Assembly: GCF_013112225.1 (NCBI RefSeq)
Contig: NZ_JABFHI010000002.1
Span: 372,001 to 436,000 of the forward strand
DNA length: 64,000 bases
Direction: 5' to 3'
From: Vreelandella azerica
Lineage (GTDB): Bacteria; Pseudomonadota; Gammaproteobacteria; Pseudomonadales; Halomonadaceae
The notes under the pieces were generated by a model. It did no database searches. It saw only the letters and a program-made list of their open reading frames with translations, and had not been told where the DNA came from. This document shows positions 53,108 to 64,000 of the stretch, piece by piece (position 1 is the stretch's first letter; every line of letters starts with the position of its first letter). Position numbers and translations under genes: made by a program.

Positions 53108-55378
53108 CTACCTCGTCACCGCTTCATTAAGCACTCCTGGCTTGGTTTCCACCACGCTGAGCCAGTCGCGGGCGCGGGTGATGCCGGTGTAGACCAGTTC
53201 GCGGGTGAGAATCGGGTTGAGGGTGGGCGGTAGCAGCAGGGCGGTGTGGTGGAATTCCGAGCCTTGGGATTTGTGTACTGTCATCGCGAACACGGTTTCC
53301 ACCGCGTGCAGGCGGGAGGGCAGTACCCAGCGGATCGGGGTGTCCGGGTCGCCGGTGGGAAATGCTACCCGCAATAGGGTTTTGCCGGGCGTGCCTGAGC
53401 TTGGGCGTGGATCAGGCACCGCCAGGGTGATGCCGATATCCCCGTTCATCAGCTTCAGGCCGTAGTCGTTCTGTGTGACCAGTACTGGGCGGCCTTCATA
53501 CCAGCCTTTCTCCAGGGTGAAGTCACTGCCGTACAGCAGCTTTTCCCCGCGCAGGGTTTTAGCGATGCGCAGGTTCAAACCTTCCACGCCCCAGGGGCCT
53601 TTGCGTAGCGCGCAGAGCAGCTGGAAATGGCTGTAGGCGTTGAGTACCTGTGTGGCCCAGGCGTTGAAGGTGGCTGGGCTATCCTCGAAGGATTCCCCGT
53701 GCGGGCGCTGGCGTTGCAGCACCTCCAGGTAATGGCGGTAGCCGGTGGGTGGGGCGATGGGCTTGCCCTGATGGTCGGTTCGGCCCTTGCCGCTATTGAT
53801 AAAGCCCGTGGGGCTGCCGTCGATGACCAGCTTATCCAGGGCGGTGTCTGTGGTTAGCGTCAGGTGGTGTAGATCCGCGTAGCCGTGGCGCAACACCGCT
53901 TGCACGGCTTGCTGTTTGTCGCGGTCGCTCTGGGTGCGGCGCGGCTGGTTGATGGCTTGGGCCAGCTGGCCAATCCCGCTGTGTTGATCAAAGCGGTGGC
54001 TGACCCGCAGCATGGTAATCGCCTGATCCAGCGGCTGGCCGTTGGCATCGATGTAGGCATCGGGCAGCGGCTGGCCGGTGGCGCTTTCCAGCCATTGGGC
54101 GGTTGCCGGGGTGTAGTGGGCGGCATCGGCGCGGCGGCACAGGTCGCCGAGTACCGAACCTGCTTCCACCGAGGCCAGCTGATCCTTGTCCCCCAGCAGC
54201 ACACACTGGGTATTGGCGGGCAGGGCATTCAGCACAGCGGCCATCATCTCGATATCCACCATGGACGCTTCGTCAATCACCAGCACATCCAGCGCCAGCG
54301 GGTTGACGGCGCTATGGCGGAAATGGCGGGTATCCGGGCGAGCGCCCAGCAGGCGGTGCAGGGTCGTCACTTCCGTAGGAATCGCTATGGGCGATTGGTT
54401 GCTTGCCTGGTCTACGCTTATAACACCATTCGTTAAGAGTTTTTCTAACTGTGCCAATGGCAAACTGCTTACCTGCCCGGCAATGGATTCATTCAGGCGG
54501 GCTGCGGCCTTGCCGGTGGGGGCGGCGAGGCGAATGCGCAGTGGCTGATCTGGCGTCTGAGCCAGCTGCAGGGTCTGCAGCAGGGCTAGCAGGCGCACAA
54601 CGGTAGTGGTTTTGCCGGTGCCGGGGCCGCCGGTAATAATGCCGAAACGGCTGCGCGCGGCCAGGGCGCAGGCGGTTTTCTGCCAGTTCAGGGCCGCATT
54701 GGGTTCAAACAGGATGTTCAGTGCCTGGGGAAGCAGCTCCGTTTGCTGGTCGTCACTCAGGGCCTGGGGGTGCCTGGCACCTTCAAGGCGCCGAGCAATC
54801 TGCTGGTGCAGGCTTTGTTCATACTGCCAGTAGCGGCGCAGATAGAGGCGGGTGTTGGCGCTGGCAGCTGGCATATCGCCGCTTGCACCTGAGTGAGTAT
54901 TCACTATCACCAGGGGTGTATTGCCGGGGCCATGGCTGGCCAGCAGCGGGTGGTGCAGGGCGGCTTGCCACTCGGCCAGGGTCAGGTTGGCCAATACCTC
55001 GCTGGGTAGCGGTGGCGGGTCGGTCAGGTCATCGCCTTCTGGCGGCAGTGAGAGAGCAAAGTCAGGGGCATTCAGGGTAGCGTTCAAGTCCAGGCACACA
55101 TGGCCGCGGCCCAGCTGATGGCTGGCCAGGGCCGCTGCTAGTAGCAACAGGGGCGAGGCATCCGCGGCTTCGCTGGCCAGAAAGCGCACTAGAGCGCGGT
55201 CCAGGTCGCGCAACCAGCCTCGGGCCACCCAGCGCTCGCACAGCTCAAGCAGCGCCTGGGTATCACTCAACGCCGGGTGAGAGCTCGGCGGTGCAGCCAC
55301 AACGGCAGGCGGCGCTGTGCCGCTGTCAGCGTCAGCGCCAAACAGGTCGAGGGTGTGAGTATCGTCTTGGCGGCTCAT
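53108..55378 (-). CDS. recD: Exodeoxyribonuclease V alpha chain (RecD)
   Basis: RecD is the fast 5'-3' helicase of the RecBCD repair complex. Motifs are Walker A GGPGTGKTTTVV near residue 255, Walker B VLVIDEASMVD near 370, QCVLLGDKDQL, and the C-terminal MTVHKSQGSEF and YTGITRARDWL. At 756 residues it is longer than E. coli RecD (608), mainly in an extra segment near residues 480-590. Its ATG overlaps the recB stop as ATGA. The frame is intact. Confidence 0.96.
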   Translation of the reverse strand: MSRQDDTHTLDLFGADADSGTAPPAVVAAPPSSHPALSDTQALLELCERWVARGWLRDLDRALVRFLASEAADASPLLLLAAALASHQLGRGHVCLDLNATLNAPDFALSLPPEGDDLTDPPPLPSEVLANLTLAEWQAALHHPLLASHGPGNTPLVIVNTHSGASGDMPAASANTRLYLRRYWQYEQSLHQQIARRLEGARHPQALSDDQQTELLPQALNILFEPNAALNWQKTACALAARSRFGIITGGPGTGKTTTVVRLLALLQTLQLAQTPDQPLRIRLAAPTGKAAARLNESIAGQVSSLPLAQLEKLLTNGVISVDQASNQSPIAIPTEVTTLHRLLGARPDTRHFRHSAVNPLALDVLVIDEASMVDIEMMAAVLNALPANTQCVLLGDKDQLASVEAGSVLGDLCRRADAAHYTPATAQWLESATGQPLPDAYIDANGQPLDQAITMLRVSHRFDQHSGIGQLAQAINQPRRTQSDRDKQQAVQAVLRHGYADLHHLTLTTDTALDKLVIDGSPTGFINSGKGRTDHQGKPIAPPTGYRHYLEVLQRQRPHGESFEDSPATFNAWATQVLNAYSHFQLLCALRKGPWGVEGLNLRIAKTLRGEKLLYGSDFTLEKGWYEGRPVLVTQNDYGLKLMNGDIGITLAVPDPRPSSGTPGKTLLRVAFPTGDPDTPIRWVLPSRLHAVETVFAMTVHKSQGSEFHHTALLLPPTLNPILTRELVYTGITRARDWLSVVETKPGVLNEAVTR

Positions 55379-58300
55379 GCGCTGGCCTCCTCGGGGGTGT
55401 GGGCACTGGGTTCATGGCTGAACAGGCGGTCCAGCGCTTCAATCAGCTCGACCGGGGCAGGCTCGCCATAAACGCCGCGTTCAGGGCGGCGGCTGCCGCG
55501 CAGAAAGACGGTCATCGAACCACCCAGGTGCTGGCGCGGATCGTAATCCGGCAGGCGTGACTTGAGCAGGCGGTGCATGGCCAGCAGATACAGCGCTGAC
55601 TGCACATCGTAGCGTTTTTCCAGCAGGGCGTGGCATAGGGCGTCCGGGGCGTAGGCGGCGTCATTCGGCCCCAGGTAGTTGGATTTCCAGTCGAGCACAT
55701 AAAAGCGCCCCTGGTGCTCAAAAGCCAGGTCAATAAAGCCCTTGAGCATGCCATTCAGGGTATCGGCATCCAGCGCCGGGCGGGCCATACCGGGCAACAG
55801 GTGCTGGCTGACCAGCGCATCCAGCTCTCGCGTATTGACCGCCTTGGCGGCCAGCCAGAACTCCAGCTCAACCTGATAGCTTGCAAGTTCGGCCAGGGTT
55901 ACGCGAGTGCGCTCGGCGGTGGCCAGCGGCAATGGCGTGGTCAGCAGGGTCGAAAACCACCCAGCCAGGGGTTCCTGCCATGCCTGCCAGCCGCGCAGCT
56001 GAACCCGTCGCCAGAGCATATCGTTGAGGGATTCTACGTCCTTGGCAACGCTTGCAAAGCCTTGCTTGCCTGCCCATTCCAGCAGCCCGTGGAGAAAGGT
56101 GCCGGGCCCGGGGCCGCGCGGAAAGCGGTGCAGATGGTAGGTGTCCGCTTGAGATTGTTCTTGAGCAAGTTCTTGAGATTGTTCTTGAGACAGTTCTTGA
56201 GACAGCTCCTGGGGTTCGTCCAGCACTTCAAGGGCGGTGGCCTCCTGGGCGGTGCCCGGCTCCGGCTGGGTGGCGGTGGGGGCGTTCAGGGTGCTGGACA
56301 GACGCAGCGCCGAGTAGCTGGCAATCCACCAGTGTTCCCTGGCTGGGCGTGCCGGGGTGCGGGCATGCCCAAGGGAGGCGCTGTGTGCCGGTGGGTCCAG
56401 GCGCTTCAGGCTGGGCAGCGGCGGCTCGCTAACGCGGATATCACTGCCTTCGGCCAGCGCCTCCAATGCCTGCCTTAGCGCGGCGGGGTCAATGGGTTGG
56501 CCCCCGTTGAGTAGATAGCCCAGGGCGCTGTTTTCCAGCTCTTTCAGCGCTGCGACCCCCAGCCAGGTGGCGTGGCGGGCGCGGGTGAGGGCCACGTAGA
56601 GCTTGCGTAGATCTTCGCCCAGCCTTTCGCGATCGGCTTTGTCCACGAGGGTGTCATCGGCGTTCAGGCTGAGCTGCAGCTGGCCCTGGCTATCGTGCCA
56701 GCGCAGCGGCAGGTCGTCTTTTTGACCGGTCGATGGTTGGCGATAAAGGGCAGGAATACCAGCGGGTACTCCAGCCCCTTGGATTTGTGGATGGTGACCA
56801 CCTGCACCAGGTCAGCGTCGCTTTCCAGGCGTAGCTTGTGGCTGTCGCCGTGGCTCTCCGGGTCGGCAATGGCCTCGGCCAAAAAGCGGATCAGGGCGTG
56901 TTCGCCATCCATTTCAGCGCTGGCCTGCTGGAGCAGTTCACCCAGGTGGAGCAGGTCTGTCAGTAAGCGCTCACCTTCCTGAAACTCGGCCAGCAGGCGG
57001 GCGGGAACATCAAAATCTACCATGATGCGGCGCACCAGCGGCAGCACGCCCTGGCGCTGCCATAGGCGGTGGTAGTGGCTGAACTGCTCGACCCTGGCTT
57101 CCCAGGCCAGCTCGTCATGCTGAAGGTGGTCCAGGGCGGTAAAATCCAGCCCAAGGGCCGGGCTTGCAAGCGCAGCGCGCAGGTGCGCCTGCGCCTGGCG
57201 GGAGCTGGCCAGCGGCTCGGCGCAGGCCAATAGCCAGCGTTCCAGCTGGGAGGCAATCGGCGAGCTGAACACCTTGTCGTGGTCGGAAAGATAGACGCTT
57301 TTCACGCCCCGGGTGGCCAATGCCTGACGAATGGCGCGTGCTTCCTGCAGGCCGTTGACCAGCACCGCCATATCCGAGGGCTTGAGCGGGGTGAGGCTAT
57401 CATCTTTTTGAAAGCCGCTCTGATCTTGCTGGGCGGCGGCCAGCAGCTCGACCATCTGGGAGGCGCAGCGGTCGGCCATCTCGCTCTGGTAGGCGGTCTT
57501 TGAAAGCGGCTCGTCACTTTCAGGCACCATAGACTCATGGCCGGAAGCGGCTGGCCCTTGTGGATCAGCTGTTCCTTGCGGCCTTTAGCGCCCACCGGCA
57601 AAAAGGGCAGCGGGTTATCACCGCTCTCTGCGCGGAACAGAAAGGCGCCGGAAGCGTGCTGGTCAGCGTAGTCAAAGCAGTGGTTGACGGCCTCGACCAT
57701 GGCGTGACTGGAGCGGAAGTTGGTGCCCAGGGTGACGTGGCGCCCATCGGTGTCTTGCCGGGCCTGCAGGTAGGTAAAGATATCCGCCCCGCGAAAGGCG
57801 TAGATCGCCTGCTTGGGGTCGCCGATCAGCAGCATGGCGGCATCTCGGCGCGGATGAGCCACCTGATAGACGGCGTTGAAGATACGGTACTGGATCGGAT
57901 CGGTATCCTGGAACTCGTCAACCAGTGCCACCGGGAACTGGCGCAGGATCTGTGCGGCCAGGGCCTCTTTATTGGGGCCTTGCAGGGCGCGGTCAAGATG
58001 GGTGAGCAGATCGTTGGGGCCCATTTCAGCGCGGCGTTCCTGCTCCCGCTCCAGGCGGACCTTGCACCACTGAACGGCATGAATCAGCAGGTCGCTGTGG
58101 GGGTCGGGCAGGGCGTCCAAAGCAGCGGACAGCTCGCCCAGCGCCTCCCAGATAGCGGGGCAGGGTGGCGTGCCGTCTTTCCATATCTCGGCCATGCCGT
58201 CTGGCGTCAGGCGCTTCCAGGCGGCATCCGTTAGAGCAGGGCGCTCAAGGTCGCTTTTACACCACTCCCGCAGGGCGCCTAGCCAGTTGGCACGGCTTTT

Positions 58301-59115
58301 GGCGTTGAAGCTCTGGCCCTTGAAGGCCTTGCGCTTGGCGGCCTCTTCGAGGGCGGGCACCAGTTCATCCAGCCAGGCAGGCCATGGCGCTTTCAGTGTG
58401 GCCAGGGTGGCACTGCGTTCGGCCTCGGCGGCGCTCAGGGTAGCGGTGGGCGCGGGGCGCTGGCCGCCCAGGGCGTCGCTTTCATGCAGCAGTTTGCGTA
58501 CTTCGTCGTGAAGCGCATCCGGGGATGACCAGTAGCGGGTGATTTTGCCCAGGGCATCGGCATCCAGCGGGTAATAGAAAGTGCGCCAGTAATCGCGCAC
58601 CACTTCCTGCTGGAGTTCGTGCTGGTCGTTTTCCAGATTCAGCGAGAACAGGCTGCCACTATCAAAGGCGTGCTCACGCAGCATGCGGTAGCACCAGCTG
58701 TGAATGGTCGATACGGCAGCTTCGTCCATCCATTCGGCAGCCAGCTCCAGGCGTCGGGCGCAGGCAGGCCAGGCGGCCGGGTCATACTGGTCGCGCAGCT
58801 CAAGTAGCAGGGAATCGGCACCGGCCTCATTGCTGGCCTTGAATACGGCGGCAGCTTCCACCAGCCGATTGCGAATCCGCTCGCGCAGCTCCTGAGTAGC
58901 TGCGTTGGTGAAGGTCATCACCAGAATTTCCGGCGGCGTCAGCGGGCGAATAAAGGCTGTGTTGTCTTCGCTGTGTCGACCCCCAACACCAGGCGCACAT
59001 ACAGCAAGGCAATAGTAAACGTCTTGCCGGTGCCCGCACTGGCTTCAATCAGGCGGCTGCCGTGGAGTGGCAGCGTGAGCGGGTTGAGGGGTGTGGGCAT
59101 TTCAGCCTGGCTCAT
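55375..59115 (-). CDS. recB: Exodeoxyribonuclease V beta chain (RecB), three frameshifts
   Basis: RecB is the 3'-5' helicase and the nuclease of RecBCD. Walker A IEASAGTGKTFTIALL is near residue 25, LVDEFQDTDPIQYRIF near 390, TIHKSKGLEYPLVFLPF near 780, YVALTRARHA near 850, and the nuclease motif GFIDLAFEHQGRFYVLDWKSNYLG (Asp, Asp, Lys) near 1120. Frame breaks lie at 58980-58984 (five Gs on the sense strand, six needed), 57518-57520, and 56719-56723 (five As, six needed). Repair gives about 1,247 residues, normal length. The start overlaps the nucleotidyltransferase stop, the end overlaps recD. Confidence 0.95.
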
Positions 59116-59420
59116 GCGGCTTTCTCTGTGTTAATAGGCTGTGACTGGGCCAGGGCGATGGCCTGGAAGGGCGTGGGTTCTGTCCCTGATACATAGGTCA
59201 GAACATCCACGGGTAGCTGTAGGCGTTCTTCCAATGCCATTTTAAGTTCGGCGCAGCTCAGCCGAGGGATAGCCGTAGGTGAAAGCAGCAGTAAGTCAAC
59301 ATCGCCACCGCGCCGGGTATCATCCAACCGGGAGCCAAACACATGAATGTCTGCTTCCGTACCAGCGAATTCGCGGACACTTGAAATAATGCTATCGCGC
59401 TGTGCTTGGGTGAGGCGCAT
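59112..59420 (-). CDS. Minimal nucleotidyltransferase (MNT-type) inside the rec operon
   Basis: The 102-residue protein carries the polymerase-beta-type signature: IHVFGSRLDDTRRGGDVDLLLL, the GS plus DxD metal motif, near residues 27-48, and a C-terminal helix. Such proteins are often the antitoxin half of MNT/HEPN pairs and can transfer nucleotides to a partner. No HEPN protein is adjacent. AAGGAG lies nine bases before the ATG. It sits between recC and recB, and its stop overlaps the recB start as ATGA, so the two are translated together. Confidence 0.87.
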   Translation of the reverse strand: MRLTQAQRDSIISSVREFAGTEADIHVFGSRLDDTRRGGDVDLLLLSPTAIPRLSCAELKMALEERLQLPVDVLTYVSGTEPTPFQAIALAQSQPINTEKAA

Positions 59421-59508
59421 GTTGGCCGCTCCTTGCCTGAGTTCAGTGTTGAAGGTGGTGTTTGAGTCTTGTGTTTCAAGATTAGCACTTTTGCGATTCT
59501 ATCTGCCC

Positions 59509-62500
59509 TCATACCTTTTTTACTGCCTGAATCAGCGGGGCGTAGAGAGCTTCCATCAGCCCGAGGAAGTGGTCGCCTTGGTCGGTGTGGGCCTGATAGA
59601 GCGTCTCGAAATGTGGCCATTGGTGGCTCATGTAGGCGCTTTGGGTGGCTTCGCCGCTGTGGTATCGGCCATCTTCGTAGATTTTTTCGGCGGCGGAATA
59701 GGCATCATCCGGCGCGTTGTTCTTGGCTTTCTGCAGGGTGGTCAACCAGGCAAAAGCGGCCTTCGGAGCCAGTGGCAGGGGGGTCTGCAGCCCGCGGGCG
59801 TAGGCCGCTAGCTGGGTTTCCAGGTAGGCGCGGGCGGTGTCGGCGTCCAGCGGCTCAAGGGTGACATTGCCTGCCTTGGAGAGCAGTTGCGTGGTCATCG
59901 GGCCTTTCAGGTTGCCCGCCAGATGGGCAACCCAGTGGCGCAACAGATGATGCCAGTGGTATTGCTTGTTCTTGACCAGGCTGCTGCTGAGCAGCAACAG
60001 GCGGCAACGCTGGCCTTGTGTATTTTCGCGCAGCTCGCCCAATTGATCCTCAAGAGTCAGGCCGCATGCGGCCTCCAGCCGGACGGGCAGCGTCTCTGCC
60101 AGGGCGATGGGCCATTCCTCCAGCGCTTGGGCATAGTGGTTGAACAGGGTTTCCATCGGCTCTGCCAGAGCCTCGCGCATACGTTCGCCAAAGGCGCCGA
60201 TGGCCAATACGCCCTGGCCCTGAAAGCGTTCCAGGGTGGCGTGAAGGGCGTCGATGCGCGGCTCGCCTTGATCAACCGCCTGGCGCTGGGCGGCAATCAG
60301 CTGGTCCTGTAGCTGCCAGTTCTGCAGGCCATCCAGGGTAAAAGGCTCGGCATCCAGTTCGGCAATCGCCTCCTGTTCGAAATACACCCCCAGGCGGGTG
60401 TTGAAGAACGTCCGCACCGGCTCCTGCAGAAAGCGCCCCAGCTGGCTCAGGGTCAGGCTTTCGAGCAGGCGTTGTGGCGCTGGCAGTGTGCCCTGGCTGG
60501 CCTTTAGCGGGCGCGCTTGGTGAAGGGTTCGCCATTCATGGGCATAGGTAAACAGTCGGCTGGCTGCGTTATTGAAGTAAGCGCGGCTGAAGGGCTGTAA
60601 CGGATGAGTGGTGGTCAGGGCATCAACCAGGCTGGCGCCTTCTTCCGGCTGCCAACCGGCGTCGAGATGGTCGCGCAGCTGGCCCACCAGCACCGAAGGC
60701 GGCATGTCGCTGTTGTCGGTCTGGTTTTTGCCCACCCAGCTGATGTAGAGCTGCTGGCGGGCGGAGAGCAGTGCTTCCAGAAACAGGTAGCGGTCGTCTT
60801 CCCGGCGGGAGCGGTCACCGGGGCGGTAGTCATTGCCCATCAGGTCGAAATCCAGCGGGGGCTGGGAGCGTGGGTAGTCGCCATCGTTCATGCCCAGCAG
60901 GCACACCCGTTGAAACGGAATGGCGCGCATCGGCATCAGGGTGGCAAAGTTGACCGCCCCGGCCAGAAAACGCTGGGAAAGGCTGTGCTCGTCAATCTGC
61001 GAAAGCCAGTGTTCGCGCACCATGGAAAGCGGCAGGGCGTCGTCGAGCCGGGCTTCCTGGCTGCTGTCGAATATCTGCTGCAGGCCGGTTTCCAGCTTGC
61101 CCAGCATCAGGCTTTCCTGGGCATCCTCGGTGAGAAAAAGGTCTCCAGCAGCTCGCGCAGCCGCGCGACCCAATGCTCGGCATCGGTGGGCTGGCAGAAA
61201 ATCTCCCAGGTCGCTTCGAGTTTTTCCAGCAGGGTGGCCAGCGGCCCGGCCAGGCTCGCTTCCAGCCCGCCGATATCATCAAACGGCTCGATGCCCTGCC
61301 AGGCATTGCCATCGCCCACGCTATAGCCAAGCAGCAGGCGGCGCAGGCCAAAGGCCCAGGTGTTCTGCTCAAGCCCTTCGGGCAAGGCCAGGGTCTGGCG
61401 TTGCCTGGCGTTCAGCCCCCAGCGGATGCCAGCGCCTTCCATCCAGCGCTCCAGCACCGGCAGGTCGCGTTCTTCTAACCTGAAACGCTGGCGCAGGGCG
61501 GGCACGTCAAGCAGGTCCATCACATCGCTAACCGAGAGGCGCAGCTCTGGCAGGCGCAGGAGTTTTTCCAGCGCTATCATCAACGGCAGGCGGTGGCGGC
61601 TGGCCTGGTCGGAAAGGGTGTAGGGAATATAACGCGGGTCATCACTTGGCAGTTGGCCGAAGACGGCATCAATGTGCGGCGCGTAGCGGTCGATATCCGG
61701 CACCATGACGATAATGTCTCTAGGCCGCAGCGCCGGGTCGGCGCTGAAGGCGGCCAGCAGCTGGTCATGCAGGATCTCGACTTCGCGCTGGGGGCCGTGG
61801 GCAATATGGAAAACGATGGAGTCGTCTGCCGACGGGACGGTTGGCCACTGTTGCTGGGTTTCCACCACCGGACGCAATTCGCGAATATCGTCCTGCAGCT
61901 GGGTCAGCAGGCAGCCATGTTCTTCGCTGAAGGGTTCAAACATATCAATGCGCAGCGCCTGCTGCTCAAACAGGGTCTGATAGCCGCCGGTATCATCGTG
62001 TTCATCCAACAGGCGCAGGTAATCGCGCCCCTGCTTGCCCCAGGCGGCCAGCAGCGGCTGGGCGTGCAGGTGCAGGGCCTCATCGGCGTCGCCGGTGCCG
62101 AGCACATCGAGGGCTTCCGGCATGCCGTGCTTACGCTGCTGGCGGTAGCGGCTGGCGCGGAGTAGATCCTTGTGCTCGATGATATCCGCCCAGTAGAACT
62201 GGCAGGGGTTGTGCACGCACAGCACCACCTGGCAGCAGCGGGACAGCGCGGCCAGTGCTTCCAGGGTCTGGCTGGGCAGCGATGAAATACCGAAAATCAT
62301 CAGCCGCCGGGGCAGCCCGGGTGGGCAGGCCTGGCCTTCAAGCTGTTCAGCGGCCTTCAAAAAGCGTTGATGCACCTGGGCGCGGCTGCTGTTCAGCCCA
62401 GCGTTACCCTGAGTAGCCGCCACGTCGTCACGCAGAATGCGCCATAATTCAGGCTGCCAGCGCTGGTGATCATCCAGGGGGCGCGTTTCGCCGCGTGCGG

Positions 62501-63056
62501 TAATCAGCACGTCCTCACCTTTGGCCCAGGCGTCCAGCCAGTCGGCGCGGTAGACCTGATACTGATCGAACAGATCTGCCAGCCGCTCCGCCAGCTGGTA
62601 ATGCTTGCGCTGATCGCGGTCGGTTTCCAGGAACTGGGCGATGGGGGCAAAAGCCTCTTGTTCTGCCAGGTCGGGCAAGAGGCGCAACAGCCGCCATATC
62701 AGGCGGGATTTATCAAACGGCGAGGTTTCCGGTACCGCCTCGCCGTCCTGGTCAATATGCGTGAGTACGGTGCGGTAGGCCTGCCATAGGAAGCGCGCGG
62801 GTAGCATCACATCCAGGGCCGCGGCAATCCCCGCCCCACCGTTTTTCGGGTCTTCCGCCAGCGCCAGCTTTAACCACTGGCCAATACCGTTGCTCTGTAC
62901 CAGCAAAGTCTCGTTTTCCAGCGGCCCCAGCGGGTGCAGGCGCATCCACTCCACCGCTAGCTTGCGCAAATCTTCCAGCCGGTTGCCATGCACCACCATG
63001 AAGCCCGGCGTGAGCGGCGTAGAGGACAGCGGTAGTGACAGTGAAGGGTCAGACAT
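59509..63056 (-). CDS. recC: Exodeoxyribonuclease V gamma chain (RecC), frameshifted
   Basis: RecC holds RecB and RecD together and reads the Chi site. The N-terminal inactive helicase-like part (MVVHGNRLEDL, LLVQSNGIGQWLKLALAED) and C-terminal inactive nuclease-like part are present. The frame breaks at 61135-61139 (five Ts on the sense strand, six needed), near residue 640; repair reads LLETFFLTEDAQESLMLGKLE. Length is about 1,182 residues. It is first in the operon; recC-NTase spacing is 88 bases. The ilvD gene is divergent. Confidence 0.94.
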
Positions 63057-63181
63057 GAAAGTAGTATTCCTTTACAACGTTGGCAATATCGCTATGGTGC
63101 CATAAGTTCTACATCTTGCGGGAAACAGCATATCCCGCCAAGCTATGCAGGTAACCTGAGTCAAGCCAAGAGAAACTATCC

Positions 63182-64000
63182 ATGACCGAGTCTAATAACA
63201 CGTCACGTCGCCATTCATCCCAGGTGGTTGATGGCCCGGGTAAAGCGGCTAGCCGTGCCATGCTGCGCGCCGTTGGGTTTAACGATGATGACTTCAAAAA
63301 GCCGCAAATCGGCATCGCCTCCACCTGGAGCATGGTCACCCCCTGTAACAGCCATATTGGCGAGCTGGCGGAGTTTTCCCGTGATGGTGCCGATGCGGCC
63401 GGTGGTAAGGGCGTTATCTTTAATACCATCACCATTTCTGATGGCATTGCCAACGGCACCGAGGGCATGAAGTATTCGCTGGTGTCGCGGGAAGTGATCA
63501 CCGATTCGATTGAAACCGTAGCGGGCTGTGAGGGCTTTGATGGCCTGGTGACGATTGGTGGCTGTGATAAGAATATGCCGGGCTGTGTGATGGGGCTGGC
63601 GCGCCTCAATCGCCCCGGTATCTTCGTTTATGGCGGCACCATCATGCCCGGCAAGGGGCACACTGACATTGTCTCGGTGTTCGAGGCAATGGGCGCCCAT
63701 TCGCGTGGTGATATTGATCTGATCGAGCTCAAGAACATCGAGGAAACCGCCATTCCAGGGCCGGGTTCCTGCGGCGGCATGTATACGGCCAATACCATGG
63801 CCTCTGCAATCGAAGCCCTTGGCATGAGCCTGCCGGGCAGCTCGGCGCAGAATGCCATTTCCCAGGATAAGCGCGACGACTGCAAGGCGGCTGGTGAAGC
63901 GGTGCTGGAGCTGCTTGCCAGGGATATCAAGCCTTCCGATATCATGACCCGCGAAGCTTTCGAGAATGCCATTACCATCGTGATTGCCCTGGGTGGCTCT
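63182..64000 (+). CDS. ilvD: Dihydroxy-acid dehydratase, partial
   Basis: IlvD dehydrates 2,3-dihydroxy-acids in valine, isoleucine and leucine synthesis using an iron-sulfur cluster. The first 273 residues are present and open to the window edge. Cluster Cys residues are in [22 protein letters not shown] and [13 protein letters not shown]. The start codon is ATG 63182. The rest of the gene lies beyond the window. Confidence 0.96.
   Translation, partial: MTESNNTSRRHSSQVVDGPGKAASRAMLRAVGFNDDDFKKPQIGIASTWSMVTPCNSHIGELAEFSRDGADAAGGKGVIFNTITISDGIANGTEGMKYSLVSREVITDSIETVAGCEGFDGLVTIGGCDKNMPGCVMGLARLNRPGIFVYGGTIMPGKGHTDIVSVFEAMGAHSRGDIDLIELKNIEETAIPGPGSCGGMYTANTMASAIEALGMSLPGSSAQNAISQDKRDDCKAAGEAVLELLARDIKPSDIMTREAFENAITIVIALGGS

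Noticed and set aside
55375-63056. recB and recC as pseudogenes or programmed-frameshift genes
   Set aside because: All breaks need one added base in plain homopolymers, no slippery-site signals were seen, and the same error type occurs all along the window.

Overview
The window looks like a chromosomal segment of a halophilic gammaproteobacterium of the Halomonas type. The evidence is the gammaproteobacterial rRNA operon, TRAP and betaine-type (Opu/Osm) transporters, a trpI-trpBA pair, a recCBD locus, and moderately GC-rich coding DNA. This is a judgement from reading; no database search was run.

Layout. 1-2945 (-): TAXI-type TRAP transporter operon behind a likely sigma-54 promoter. 3.1-7.3 kb (-): Na/Pi cotransporter, then prlC-yheV. 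7.4-10.2 kb (+): NSS-family symporter, gamma carbonic anhydrase and a YdjM-like membrane protein. 10.2-14.3 kb (-): a compact pdhR-like/dctB/dctD operon with a perfect PdhR-type operator upstream. 14.4-20.0 kb (+): complete 16S-23S-5S operon with tandem promoters, processing stems and terminator, but no spacer tRNA. 20.2-23.8 kb: REC protein and a GAF/PAS/GGDEF/EAL protein. 24.2-32.3 kb: exported glutathione peroxidase, then a putative uptake-and-catabolism cluster (two hydrolases, GlxA-type regulator, nitrilase, four-gene Osm/Opu ABC transporter). 32.5-42.5 kb: NhaR-like LysR regulator, trxC, 7TM diguanylate cyclase, nfsA, an SbcD/SbcC-like pair, a HisC-like aminotransferase and a small exported protein. 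42.5-46.3 kb: trpI divergent from trpBA, and a flavin-binding oxidase. 46.4-53.1 kb: accessory region with an IS630-type element, an Rpn-type nuclease, broken genes and an AT-rich island encoding an orphan membrane protein. 53.1-63.1 kb (-): recC, a minimal nucleotidyltransferase, recB, recD. 63.2-64.0 kb (+): start of ilvD.

A striking property is that about 15 otherwise well-conserved genes are split by frameshifts, each repaired by adding back one base (twice or three times in some), nearly always in a mononucleotide run. I count about 22, all apparent deletions. Essential-type genes (recB, recC, prlC) are hit as often as accessory ones, so I read this as homopolymer under-calling in the assembly, not gene decay. 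Frameshifted genes are therefore given as single full-length CDS with the break positions. Two cases, the DUF805 and DUF427 remnants, look like true decay.

Functional links inferred from position: DctB/DctD may drive the sigma-54 promoter of the TRAP operon; the nitrilase and hydrolases may process a solute imported by the Osm/Opu transporter under GlxA-type control; TrpI should activate trpBA; RecBCD and the small nucleotidyltransferase are probably co-expressed.
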